Positions 25,576 through 34,158 of a stretch of 47,321 nt of DNA are shown here, piece by piece (position 1 is the stretch's first letter; each line of letters opens with the position of its first letter). The translations under genes and the position numbers were made by a program. Origin of the DNA: Thalassospira lucentensis (GTDB lineage Bacteria > Pseudomonadota > Alphaproteobacteria > Rhodospirillales > Thalassospiraceae); the NCBI RefSeq assembly GCF_001613805.1, contig NZ_LPVY01000019.1:1-47321 (forward strand), read 5' to 3'. The notes under the pieces are model-generated. The model was not told the origin of the DNA. It saw nothing but the letters and a program-made list of their open reading frames with translations, and searched no databases.

Positions 25576-26691
25576 TTAGGAGAGCTCTCGGGATACGCGA
25601 GAACGAGGTCGGTTTTTGGTTGGTTCAGATATTAAGATGTTCATCATTTCTCGATGGGCCATGACGAGAACCATAGCTAGAGGGTCTTGATAGGCCTCCA
25701 TCAGCAGAAACATCTTCCAGTTTCGCAGGGCCCGAGCCGTCGGGCTGGGCTGTAAGGAGAAGACTCTCCGCGTACTGAGATAACGACGCCATAGGGCAGG
25801 TGTATTGCTATGCCGAACAAGAGGGCGAGGCTTGTAACGGCGTTTTTCTGTAACGGGATGTTTGCTTTTTGTGCGTGGTTTGGCTTGCTGAGCCTCAAAC
25901 ACCCCAAACCGCTCTTCAAGCTTCTTCTTGCTGCACGACCGATCCAACTGGCTGGCCTTCATCGCCTGCCCATCCGGGCTCATCAAAACCATACCATTGC
26001 CACGCAGCTTGAGACTGATGTCATATCCCGCCAGAACCTGGTGCGCTTCCTGCCAATTCTTGGCCTTCCCTAAACCTTCCAGTATTTCCTCACGATGCTT
26101 CAATACATGGCTCTGAAACGATTCCTGCCAGGTATGGGCTTCATAGTCCCTCGCTGCTGGTGAGAGTTTGTTAGGATTGCGTGCCTTTCCATCAGTCATG
26201 CCGGGATCAATGGCGAGACCGTATTCCTTCTCCATCTCGCGCGAGACCTTGGCGAGAATCTTAAAATCGCGATGCGGTGTGACGACCTTGAGGGTTTCCG
26301 GATGCACCTTGTTAAAGGCAATATGCATGTGGAAATTATCGGTGTTGATATGCGTTCCCGCCACACGCTGATGATCTTCGTATCCAAGTGCCTTGGCATA
26401 TTCCGCCTCGATGGACATAAGGTCATCTTTGCTCAGTTTGTCCTGCTCGCCAGATCGAAAAGAAACGACAAGGTGATAGGTCTTGTCGGCAATATCGGGC
26501 TTTTGCCGCCGAACTGCTTCGATCTCCAGAAGGGCCAGATCAAGATCCTCGATCTTTGTGCCGGCATCGCAATTGCGGATCCAGAACTGATGCAGCTTTT
26601 CGCCTTTTTCCTCGGCAGCGGCGATATATTGGCCAAGACGGGTATAGTTATCCGGCACACCAGATTTCTTGCCGATCCGGGTGGCAATCAT
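25576..26691 (-). CDS. traI: MOBP relaxase, RP4 TraI-like
   Basis: A 371-residue protein. The relaxase domain covers about 1-170. Motif III reads GTHINTDNFHMHIAFNKVHP, with H114, H121 and H123 as metal ligands and D118. As I recall, RP4 TraI has a very similar HxDTDNxHIHIAxNKxHP. Candidate nicking tyrosines are Y16 and Y22. The C-terminus has an Arg/Lys-rich linker and a helical tail (WKMFLLMEAYQDPLAMVLVM). RP4 TraI is much longer, so this is a short form. It overlaps the accessory gene by ATGA and closes the transfer operon. It should cut the oriT at 15.34 kb. Confidence 0.9.
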   Translation of the reverse strand: MIATRIGKKSGVPDNYTRLGQYIAAAEEKGEKLHQFWIRNCDAGTKIEDLDLALLEIEAVRRQKPDIADKTYHLVVSFRSGEQDKLSKDDLMSIEAEYAKALGYEDHQRVAGTHINTDNFHMHIAFNKVHPETLKVVTPHRDFKILAKVSREMEKEYGLAIDPGMTDGKARNPNKLSPAARDYEAHTWQESFQSHVLKHREEILEGLGKAKNWQEAHQVLAGYDISLKLRGNGMVLMSPDGQAMKASQLDRSCSKKKLEERFGVFEAQQAKPRTKSKHPVTEKRRYKPRPLVRHSNTPALWRRYLSTRRVFSLQPSPTARALRNWKMFLLMEAYQDPLAMVLVMAHREMMNILISEPTKNRPRSRVSRELS

Positions 26692-27062
26692 GATTTTCCC
26701 TGCAGGTTCTTGCCAGGCTGAAGCTGCATCCGGATATCGCCAATGGCGGCTTTGAGCTCGGTCTGGCTCGCCTCGATATCGCGGTTCAGGCTGTCGAACT
26801 TCTTAAGTAGATCTGCCGAAAGCGGCTCATCAAGCGCGAGCTTGAACAGATTGCCCAAGCGGGCCTGATCGGCATTGACCTTGAGCAGATCCCGAATGCC
26901 CTGCCATGCGGCAAAGTCGCTGGCACTGGGCAGTTTGGTATTCATCAACAACCGTTTGAGCAGTTCCGAGCGTGACAGCCGCAGCTGGTGGGCAAGCTGA
27001 TCGATGCGGGCTTTCTCTTCGTCGTTGAGATAGGTTTTGATGACGTGACGTTCGGTGGCCAT
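26688..27062 (-). CDS. Ribbon-helix-helix mobilization accessory protein
   Basis: A 124-residue protein. The N-terminus VIKTYLNDEEKARIDQLAHQ and RLSRSELLKRLL is a ribbon-helix-helix DNA-binding domain like TraJ, NikA or MobC. The C-terminal half is helical. In MOBP systems such proteins bind the inverted repeat beside the nick and recruit the relaxase. The 18-base palindrome at 15351-15368 is the likely target. Confidence 0.8.
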   Translation of the reverse strand: MATERHVIKTYLNDEEKARIDQLAHQLRLSRSELLKRLLMNTKLPSASDFAAWQGIRDLLKVNADQARLGNLFKLALDEPLSADLLKKFDSLNRDIEASQTELKAAIGDIRMQLQPGKNLQGKS

Positions 27063-27073
27063 TTCTTTTTCCG

Positions 27074-28063
27074 CTATTGCCCGGAAGATACTGTGGGAGA
27101 ACCATCTGGCATCATTTCGGCTCGGATACTCTTGGGAAGGGAGGCATCAAACCCACCAACCAGATTGACGATCCTGCGCGTAAAATCCGGATCGAACTTG
27201 CGATCATAGACCTCTTTAGCCTTTGCAATGAGCTCCGGCTCCCGTTTGTCGGGATTACTGTAATTGATCAGGTTCGCAAAATACCGTGGATCAAAAGTGA
27301 TGGTTTTGGCGAAGACCACATTGCGATCCCCATCGCAGACTTCAAACTCGACCATCTCAATCAGGCTGCCATCTTCAGTCTTGCGGCGGTAATCAACAAA
27401 GCACCAGGTCACTTGATAAAACTGATCGCCCTTTGTGATCCGGCCTTTCTCATCAAAACGGGCATGGGGAATGCACTTGGTGATCGCCTGACGCAGTTCG
27501 TCTTGTCCTTTGATGATCTGTTGTCCAAAGATCGAGAGCCCTTTGGAACGATAGGCAAACATCCAGGGGATGTTGCGTAAGGTTGCATCATGGAAGCGGT
27601 AGCCTTCCGCCTCGATCCAGTTTTCCAGCATGGCGAGTGCAATTTTGGGCGAGATCCAGATGCCGGTCTCTTTGCGGATGATATAAATCACCCGGTCAAA
27701 CTGGGTCAGGACGATACCAAGTATCTGAAGGCTAATTCCGTCTTTTCCACGTTTTTCGCTACTGCCTTTACTCTTGTTTCCCCGCACATAGGGACACCAA
27801 GTAAAATTCGCCTCTTCAAAGTAACTGAAACCTGAGATTTCCTTCTCTGAGTGGCGTCCATATGGGCGATCAGTATGAGGAAGCTCTTCATAAAGACCTA
27901 TGATTTGGATCGGATTGTCGCAGGCCGGGCATACGGCATATTCATGTTGCTTGTCGCCGGTAACCTGATACCAAGGGTCAAGTTTTCTTGTATCGCGTTC
28001 AAAGGCTGTCCGCTCAATGTCTTTCTCCTCAATCGCACCAGCTTGCAATTTATAGACGTGCAT
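27074..28063 (-). CDS. Hypothetical transfer-operon protein with CxxC pairs
   Basis: A 329-residue soluble protein with a zinc-ribbon-like pair (CPACDNP early, WCPYV later) and a long mixed alpha/beta body. The ATG before HVYKLQ was chosen for the GGGAG upstream. It overlaps the preceding gene by 14 bases. Position in the operon implies a relaxosome or regulatory role. The family is not recognised. Confidence 0.65.
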   Translation of the reverse strand: MHVYKLQAGAIEEKDIERTAFERDTRKLDPWYQVTGDKQHEYAVCPACDNPIQIIGLYEELPHTDRPYGRHSEKEISGFSYFEEANFTWCPYVRGNKSKGSSEKRGKDGISLQILGIVLTQFDRVIYIIRKETGIWISPKIALAMLENWIEAEGYRFHDATLRNIPWMFAYRSKGLSIFGQQIIKGQDELRQAITKCIPHARFDEKGRITKGDQFYQVTWCFVDYRRKTEDGSLIEMVEFEVCDGDRNVVFAKTITFDPRYFANLINYSNPDKREPELIAKAKEVYDRKFDPDFTRRIVNLVGGFDASLPKSIRAEMMPDGSPTVSSGQ

Positions 28064-28340
28064 TATCTGATCTCCCGGCAACTGTCTTACGGATGGAAGA
28101 GCCAATGTTATAATGGTTTATGACACTGTTCCACCATTCGGCACTCAGCTTGGGGACAGATGCCTTCTGCTCGGCAAGGTAGAGGCATTGCAGAAGGGTC
28201 GGCAGATCAAGCGAGACGGTATTCTCGCCTGCCTGCAGGGCGAAGACCAATGCCGGGCCGCATGCGCTGCAATCAAGGTCGCGAGCCTCTTCAAGCTGGC
28301 CGCGCTTTTCAAAAATGTCCTTCACATGCTGTTCGGTCAT
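28050..28340 (-). CDS. Hypothetical small protein (96 aa)
   Basis: MTEQHVKDIFEKRGQLEEAR then DCSACGP and helical sequence. ATG with AGGAG upstream fits well. It overlaps the next gene by 14 bases, consistent with coupling. No family is recognised. Confidence 0.65.
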   Translation of the reverse strand: MTEQHVKDIFEKRGQLEEARDLDCSACGPALVFALQAGENTVSLDLPTLLQCLYLAEQKASVPKLSAEWWNSVINHYNIGSSIRKTVAGRSDNARL

Positions 28341-28412
28341 GAGGCGTTCTCCTGATAAAAGGCAAAAGAAAAGGGGGCCAGTGGCGTGCATTGCGCCACT
28401 GGCATTCGGGGA

Positions 28413-30572
28413 TTAGACCGCCAAACTGGCAGTCTGCTGCTCGCGTCCCCGTGTTCTGGTTTTGGCTTTCGGTTTACTGAGGCCGAGCTGTTCGGTGACA
28501 AGGCGTTTCAAAGCCTCAAGACCACGTTCCCGGTGGATGTCGTTAAAGTCGGTCAGACCTTTGGCTTTTTCGTCATCACTGAGATCCGGACGCAGGATCT
28601 TCGCTCCGGTCAATTCCGAGGCCCGTTCAGCACCCTTGATCCCGGCATTGACCTGCTTGGCATGATCGTCATCGGCGGCAATCACGAGGGCGCGATCCGG
28701 ATGTTTCTTGTGAAGGGCCTCAGCTACAGGTGCGAGATTGCCGGAATCAAGTGCAACGACGACCGTCAGGCCACTGGCCATATGCAGGCTTTGACCGGTG
28801 GAATAACCCTCCGAGATGATCATCGGGCCTTTGGGATCGCCCTCGATCACATGCATCAGGCCGCGCTTTTTGCCGTCCTTGAGGAACATCTTGGTGCCAT
28901 CGGGATGGATGGTCTGGATGTTCTCGACAAAGCCCTTGTCATCGGCCATCGGCATGAGCAGGTTGCCGGATTGATCAATGCGCAGATCTCCTGCAGGTAC
29001 CTGTTTGTTTTGCAAATAGGCGTGATTGCTCGGCGCTGGTTCAGCGTTCTGGAAAATCCCGTAAGCGCGTTTGGCCACGGCACGATATTGCGCACGCAGT
29101 TCCTGTTCCTGCGCTGCTTTGCGTGCGGCAGCTTCGGCTCTGGCCTGTTCCAGCTCCTTGGGATCGATCATCGTACCGGTCGCTACCCATTTGACTGGAT
29201 CCTGCCCGGATTTGTAATTGGTAATGTTGCCTGCCGGGAGACCTTCGAGGAACCCACGATAGGAGCCGCTTTTCTGGCCCTTGCGATCTCCTTCAACCGC
29301 AACCCGGTGCCATTTGCCATCCATGGTCGGTGGCCCATCGAGAAGCAGGCCGTTTTCCTTCAGCGCCTGAGCAAATTCCTGTTCCGGGCTGATCCTGGGC
29401 TCAGGGGTTTTGGCTTTGGTTTCCTGCCAGCGTTTGAAGGGCGCAAGCTCCATATCATCGCGCGCATACCAGGCCTTGGCACGACGATCCCATTTTGCCC
29501 CGAGCGCCTTGGCCTCGTCCTTTTCACTGAACGGCACATTGAGATAGATGCGTTTGCGCTCGGTCTTGGCGTCCTGATTCGGAGCCTGTGACATCTCATC
29601 ACTCATGGCATTTTCCTTCTGTCGTTCAACAGCCGGGTTTTGGGCGATGGTTTTGGTTTCTTCTTTGGTTTTCACCGGGATCAGGTTTTGACGCAGATCC
29701 GGCTCCATAATCCAGGTGCGGATGTTTTCTGCATCCCGCGCAGCCGCGAACAACGCATTGCGGTCTTCCTTGATGGCTTTCATCCATGAGCCGACATAGG
29801 CGGCGTGCCGTTCCGGATAATGGCCAAGGCCAAGCTCGGTGGTCAGCATGTAGCTGGCGATCTCGGCGCGCAGCTCTTCCTTGGCGTAAACTTCCGAGCC
29901 AAACGGCCCGAACTCTCGCGCCATGCGTGATCCATGACCGGTGGCATGGCCCAGCTCATGCAAGGCTGTGGCGTAATATTCATACTGACCTTTGAAAGCC
30001 GCCTGATGGGGCATATGGATCTCATCTGACGAAGACCGGTAAAAGGCCCGGTCATTCTGATCATGGAAGATCGGCACATTGCCCTGTTTGAGGATCTGTT
30101 CGGCCCGCTCAACCGGGCTAAAGGTCGGTTCTGGCGCGATATAGGGGGCCAGACCATCGATCTGTTCGGCATTGAATACGACCGCATGAAACACCCGGGG
30201 ACGGTCAAGACGCACATCGCGGGTTTTGGCGACACCCTTGTCGTCGAGAACCGGCTTACCGTTGTCATCCAAGACCTTCTCGCGCTCGGACCATTTCCAG
30301 TATTCGATCATGGTGCCTTTTTCGCCCTTGCGGACTTGCGCGTCCTGAGCGCTCGCCTGACGGTAGGTCATCCAGCGCGGATCTGAGCGCCCGCGTATTT
30401 CAAGCCAGAGCGCATTGATGCCACGATAGTCCTTGCCGGAAACAGGATTGAACGGGGCCATGCGGACCTTTCCAGGTTCCCATGGTTTTTGCCATGGGGC
30501 GGTGCCTGCTTCGATATGGCCAAGCAGTTCCTCGACCACCTGATCGCGATAGCTTTTCTTCTTCTCAGCCAT
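28413..30572 (-). CDS. ArdC-like antirestriction / DUF5710 / Toprim primase fusion
   Basis: A 719-residue multidomain protein. An ArdC-like N-terminus (about 1-290) has a ssDNA-binding part and the zinc-metalloprotease motif HELGHATGH. The DUF5710-type domain reads IYLNVPFSEKDEAKALGAKW through WYARDDM. A helical linker leads to a TraC-type Toprim domain (SEGYSTGQSLHMA, VALDSGNL, VIAADDDH). It probably coats and protects incoming single-stranded DNA and primes its complementary strand in the recipient. The first ATG at MAEKKK was chosen for its GAGGATT site. The fusion joins two functions usually on separate proteins. Confidence 0.85.
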   Translation of the reverse strand: MAEKKKSYRDQVVEELLGHIEAGTAPWQKPWEPGKVRMAPFNPVSGKDYRGINALWLEIRGRSDPRWMTYRQASAQDAQVRKGEKGTMIEYWKWSEREKVLDDNGKPVLDDKGVAKTRDVRLDRPRVFHAVVFNAEQIDGLAPYIAPEPTFSPVERAEQILKQGNVPIFHDQNDRAFYRSSSDEIHMPHQAAFKGQYEYYATALHELGHATGHGSRMAREFGPFGSEVYAKEELRAEIASYMLTTELGLGHYPERHAAYVGSWMKAIKEDRNALFAAARDAENIRTWIMEPDLRQNLIPVKTKEETKTIAQNPAVERQKENAMSDEMSQAPNQDAKTERKRIYLNVPFSEKDEAKALGAKWDRRAKAWYARDDMELAPFKRWQETKAKTPEPRISPEQEFAQALKENGLLLDGPPTMDGKWHRVAVEGDRKGQKSGSYRGFLEGLPAGNITNYKSGQDPVKWVATGTMIDPKELEQARAEAAARKAAQEQELRAQYRAVAKRAYGIFQNAEPAPSNHAYLQNKQVPAGDLRIDQSGNLLMPMADDKGFVENIQTIHPDGTKMFLKDGKKRGLMHVIEGDPKGPMIISEGYSTGQSLHMASGLTVVVALDSGNLAPVAEALHKKHPDRALVIAADDDHAKQVNAGIKGAERASELTGAKILRPDLSDDEKAKGLTDFNDIHRERGLEALKRLVTEQLGLSKPKAKTRTRGREQQTASLAV

Positions 30573-30813
30573 GGTTCGAATCCTCCGCGTCAGCGGTTGG
30601 ATCGATGCCGTCAAAATGACTGTCGAGCGCATCATCAGCGGAAAGCGCGTCTTCGCTAAAAGCGCCCATAGCATCGGCAATGTCCGGATCGACCGGCACC
30701 GGGCCGGTGAGGCTTTCGGCATTGATCATGGAAGAAGCCAGCTCGAGATAGTTCTGGTCATTCAGCGCTGCAGAGGCCGGAATGGCCTTGGCAGGCGTGT
30801 TCGGTGTCTTCAT
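30565..30813 (-). CDS. Small acidic protein (82 aa)
   Basis: MKTPNTPAKAIPASAALNDQ, then a C-terminus full of Asp and Glu. It overlaps the coupling protein gene by 4 bases and the fusion gene by 8. It is likely a DNA mimic or partner of the fusion protein, but that is a guess from acidity and position. Confidence 0.6.
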   Translation of the reverse strand: MKTPNTPAKAIPASAALNDQNYLELASSMINAESLTGPVPVDPDIADAMGAFSEDALSADDALDSHFDGIDPTADAEDSNHG

Positions 30814-32603
30814 GGTTTGGTTCCTTTGAGAGAGGCAGGTGTGTCGGAAGAGAGCGCCATCTTGGGTGGCGTCATTTGCGAACGGCGCGAAAGCTCGCGA
30901 TCCAGGAAATAGAGCTTTTGATGGCCAAGGATGGGCGGCAGACCGGCGACAAAGATCAAGGCATCACCGGGGATTGGTTTTTTGCCCTCGGTATCAATGA
31001 TCTGCAGGCGCATGCATTCATCAGGGGTCAGCAGCGGGCGGGAGGTTTCTGCGAGATTGTCCGAGACCGATCCGAGATCCCCCATGCGGCCAGAGTGTGA
31101 TCGGCGCTTTTGCACGATGGTTGCCTTGCCGGTCATGTCCGAGAGCAGCTTGGCGGTTTCGAGCTTGTTGGGCGTGAAGGCGATGCGGATCTTGCAGTTG
31201 GCCATGATCGACTCATCTCGCCCGTAATGCTTGAAGAGCTGTTCAGTGTTCTGGACGATGATCATGGCCTTGAGGCCATAGCCCGCCATGAAGGCGAGAG
31301 ACTCTTCAAATATCTCCAGCTTGCCGATGGAGGTGAACTCATCGAGCATCAGAAGCAGGCGGTGCTTGTACCCGGCGACCGTCTGGCCAGATCCAAACTC
31401 CATACGTTCGGTCATACGCCGCATGAACATATTGAGGATGATGCGCAGCAAAGGCCGCAGGCGGTCTTTGTCGGCAGGCGAAACGACAAGGAACAGCGCC
31501 ATTGGCGCATCGCCACTCATCAGATCATGAAGGCGGAAGTCGCTGGTGGCGGTATTCCGCGCGATGATCGGATCGGCAAAGACGGTGAGCTGTGTCTTAG
31601 CGGTCGAATGAACCCCGGAGCGTTCCTGCGGGGCTTTGATCATCATGCTGTTGGCCCCGCGCCGAACTTCCTTGTTCACATGCGCCTTTCCATGATCAAA
31701 GGCGGCCATGTCGGCAAGAATATGCTCGAAATTATCGTCGCTTTCTTCCGCATCGCCGTCGCCGGTAATACCCGAGAGAAAGGTATTCACATCATCAAAA
31801 CAGGCCGCGCGGTGCTCATCTCGCCGCACGCGATAGATGACATGGAGCAAGACGACCGAAAGCCAGCCATAGCCTTCCTGTCGCCAGTAATCCTTCATGC
31901 CCTGGCCATCGGGATCGATGATCATGGCTGCGATGTTCTGGCAGTCGGCGATGTCCTGTTCGGTATCAACACGGACTTCAGCCAGTGGGTTGAAGCGGGC
32001 CGAACCATTGGTCGCGGATGGTTCAAAACGCAAGACCCTGTGCCCAATGCTGGTAAGCCAGCCGCCGGTCTTGGCAAAGTTCTCGCCCTTGATATCAAGA
32101 CAAAGAATGCTTTCGCGCCAGCTGAGCAAGGTGGGGAGAATGAGGCTCACTCCCTTACCTGTACGGGTTGGAGCCCAGACCAGGACATGCTCCGGCCCGT
32201 CATGGCGCAATTCGCGGATCCGGCCGAACCAGGATGGCCAGCCACCTACGACAACACCGTCTTTGCGAAACAGTTTTGCTTTCTTGAGATCCTTGAGCTT
32301 TGCCCAGCGGGCGGAACCGTGCAGTTCATCGCCCTTGCGGTTGCCCTTAAGGGTGCTGTTATTGGCCCGCGTTGCCAGGGCGAGCATGGCAAACATGGAG
32401 ACCAGTCCGGCGATCCCGGTCCAGATGGCCGGACGGAGCATTTCATCGGGAAGGCCTGCCGGATGTTTGACGGCTTCGAAGGACCATTGCCACCAGCGCA
32501 GATCCAGCGCGTCAAACCCGACGGCGAGATGCCATTGCCAGAGAATGGCGGTGATCATGGCAATCAGGATGATCGTCAGAGACATTCGATATAGAGCTGT
32601 CAT
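30810..32603 (-). CDS. virD4: Type IV coupling protein (VirD4/TraG)
   Basis: A 597-residue protein. Two N-terminal membrane helices are followed by Walker A WAPTRTGKGVSLILPTL, then ILCLDIKGENF, and Walker B region LLLMLDEFTSIGKL. It is the ATPase that brings relaxase-DNA to the secretion channel in the inner membrane. ATG sits inside the stop of the upstream gene (ATGA) with GGAGG in front. Confidence 0.95.
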   Translation of the reverse strand: MTALYRMSLTIILIAMITAILWQWHLAVGFDALDLRWWQWSFEAVKHPAGLPDEMLRPAIWTGIAGLVSMFAMLALATRANNSTLKGNRKGDELHGSARWAKLKDLKKAKLFRKDGVVVGGWPSWFGRIRELRHDGPEHVLVWAPTRTGKGVSLILPTLLSWRESILCLDIKGENFAKTGGWLTSIGHRVLRFEPSATNGSARFNPLAEVRVDTEQDIADCQNIAAMIIDPDGQGMKDYWRQEGYGWLSVVLLHVIYRVRRDEHRAACFDDVNTFLSGITGDGDAEESDDNFEHILADMAAFDHGKAHVNKEVRRGANSMMIKAPQERSGVHSTAKTQLTVFADPIIARNTATSDFRLHDLMSGDAPMALFLVVSPADKDRLRPLLRIILNMFMRRMTERMEFGSGQTVAGYKHRLLLMLDEFTSIGKLEIFEESLAFMAGYGLKAMIIVQNTEQLFKHYGRDESIMANCKIRIAFTPNKLETAKLLSDMTGKATIVQKRRSHSGRMGDLGSVSDNLAETSRPLLTPDECMRLQIIDTEGKKPIPGDALIFVAGLPPILGHQKLYFLDRELSRRSQMTPPKMALSSDTPASLKGTKP

Positions 32604-33205
32604 GACATATGACCTCCATATATGTCGGCGGGGTTTGGGGCGGTTCTGTAGGACAGAAAAATTGCCTGAATATCGCCTGTGGCACACATCAGGGCGCAGA
32701 ACCCGGCACTTGCCTGCGCAGCGGTTTTGATCAGGGTTGAAAGGTCGGTCAGGTGGGGAAGTTCATGGGCTATGCCTGTAGAAAGTCCTCCCAGAAGCAT
32801 TGCGACACATGCGATGGCCACCCGTGCACCAATGAACTCATTGAGAATGGCGGGATGCTCCTTGAGCAGGGTTTGCTGCGGTCTCGGAAGCCATGTTGCC
32901 GTCACGCGGATGACGGCATAGACTGAGATGAAAACAATGAGTGCCCATACCCCTGCAAAAAGACACATCAGGGCACAGTAGAGGGCATACAAACTGGAGA
33001 TACGAAGGTGGATTTTCTTGTCGGTTTCTATTTGGTCGTGGGACTTGTTATGACTGTCGGGGTTGGCCTCATTTTTTATGGTGTGCGCAGCTACAGGATA
33101 TTCGCGCACCCGGTCCGTTGGGGGATTGCACCGTGCGTAATGATCATTGGGGGTATCATCACCTTGCAAAATCTCGGTTGAGTGATTGTTCTTAGTCTGG
33201 TTCAT
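32600..33205 (-). CDS. Membrane protein between virB11 and virD4
   Basis: A 201-residue protein with a polar Asn/His-rich N-terminus (about 1-65). Hydrophobic helices follow at about 70-97 and 123-143, and probably 160-182. The ATG overlaps the virB11 stop (TGATG). It probably belongs to the coupling/secretion complex. No family is recognised. Confidence 0.7.
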   Translation of the reverse strand: MNQTKNNHSTEILQGDDTPNDHYARCNPPTDRVREYPVAAHTIKNEANPDSHNKSHDQIETDKKIHLRISSLYALYCALMCLFAGVWALIVFISVYAVIRVTATWLPRPQQTLLKEHPAILNEFIGARVAIACVAMLLGGLSTGIAHELPHLTDLSTLIKTAAQASAGFCALMCATGDIQAIFLSYRTAPNPADIYGGHMS

Positions 33206-34158
33206 CACACCAACTCCTTGCCATCCTTGAGTACATAGCGGTCATTACGCGGTTCCCAGATATCGGTGATCCGCCGCCAGCCATCGGCATTGCGTTTGAT
33301 CTGCACGACAACATCGACCAGTTCGGCCAGAAACTCCGGCACGCGCGGCATGGTTTCGCCCGCCCAGGCGATGTTCTGATCGAACTTGCGGTGAATGGCT
33401 TGCCAGGGACTTTCGGCGTGGATGGTGCACATGAAGCCCGTGACACCGGAATTGAGTGCTGCCAGTGCGGCAAAAGCATTCTGGGTGCTGATCTCACCAA
33501 ACAGGATATGATCCGGTGTGATCCGCATCAGATGATCATAGATCTCGCGCCAGCCGACCATGCCGCTGCCCGTTCCGGCTTCACGGGCTGCAATCAGGCC
33601 ATTGCCATCCCAGAACTGTTCGATATGCAGCTCTGGCGTATCCTCGATGGCCAGCACACGCCGGGCCGGGTCGATGGTGGCCAGTAACATATTGAGCAGG
33701 GTGGTCTTGCCGGTGTTAGTGGCCCCGCTGATGATCATGTTGGCATCAGCGGCGACCTTCTCGATCAGATAATCACGGATCGCCGGTGTTACCCCGGCCT
33801 GTTGCCAGGACGGGGTGAAGGGATGCTTGCAGCGGATCGCGAGACTCAGATGTGATCGGACCGAGGCCCCGACGAGGATCTCGCAGCGATGATTGCCAGG
33901 CAGGATGCAGGAGAGTTTTGGGCTGTCATCGGGATTGAACTTCAGGCCGCGCTGGTTGGCGAGGCTGATGGCAATCCGTTCGATGGCAGCCAGTGTAAGA
34001 GCAGGATCCTCGATCTCGCGTTTGCCTTCCCCGCGTCGTTCGGTAACGACGCGGTGCGGGCGGTTCATGCGGATTTCGACGGTGGAGAGATCGCCATAAT
34101 AGTTGGCGAGAGGCCCAAGGATCTTTTCAAACAGCGGATTGGGGGAAAGGGCGTTCAT
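33205..34158 (-). CDS. virB11: VirB11 secretion ATPase
   Basis: A 317-residue protein. The N-terminal domain is followed by Walker A ISGATNTGKTTLLN, the Asp box AIEDTPEL, Walker B-type LRITPDHILFGEI and the His box GFMCTIHAESP. It is the cytoplasmic hexameric ATPase that drives pilus assembly and DNA passage. ATG lies in the overlap ATGA with the upstream gene. Confidence 0.95.
   Translation of the reverse strand: MNALSPNPLFEKILGPLANYYGDLSTVEIRMNRPHRVVTERRGEGKREIEDPALTLAAIERIAISLANQRGLKFNPDDSPKLSCILPGNHRCEILVGASVRSHLSLAIRCKHPFTPSWQQAGVTPAIRDYLIEKVAADANMIISGATNTGKTTLLNMLLATIDPARRVLAIEDTPELHIEQFWDGNGLIAAREAGTGSGMVGWREIYDHLMRITPDHILFGEISTQNAFAALAALNSGVTGFMCTIHAESPWQAIHRKFDQNIAWAGETMPRVPEFLAELVDVVVQIKRNADGWRRITDIWEPRNDRYVLKDGKELV

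Noticed and set aside
29199..29211. GATCCTGCCCGG, another nick-like motif
   Set aside because: Inside the coding sequence of the fusion gene, with no flanking inverted repeat or iterons.
28386..29591. 401-codon frame on the plus strand
   Set aside because: Exactly antisense to the ArdC/Toprim fusion gene; product has no domain and the minus-strand protein has clear motifs.
31110..32594. 494-codon frame on the plus strand
   Set aside because: Antisense shadow of virD4/traG.
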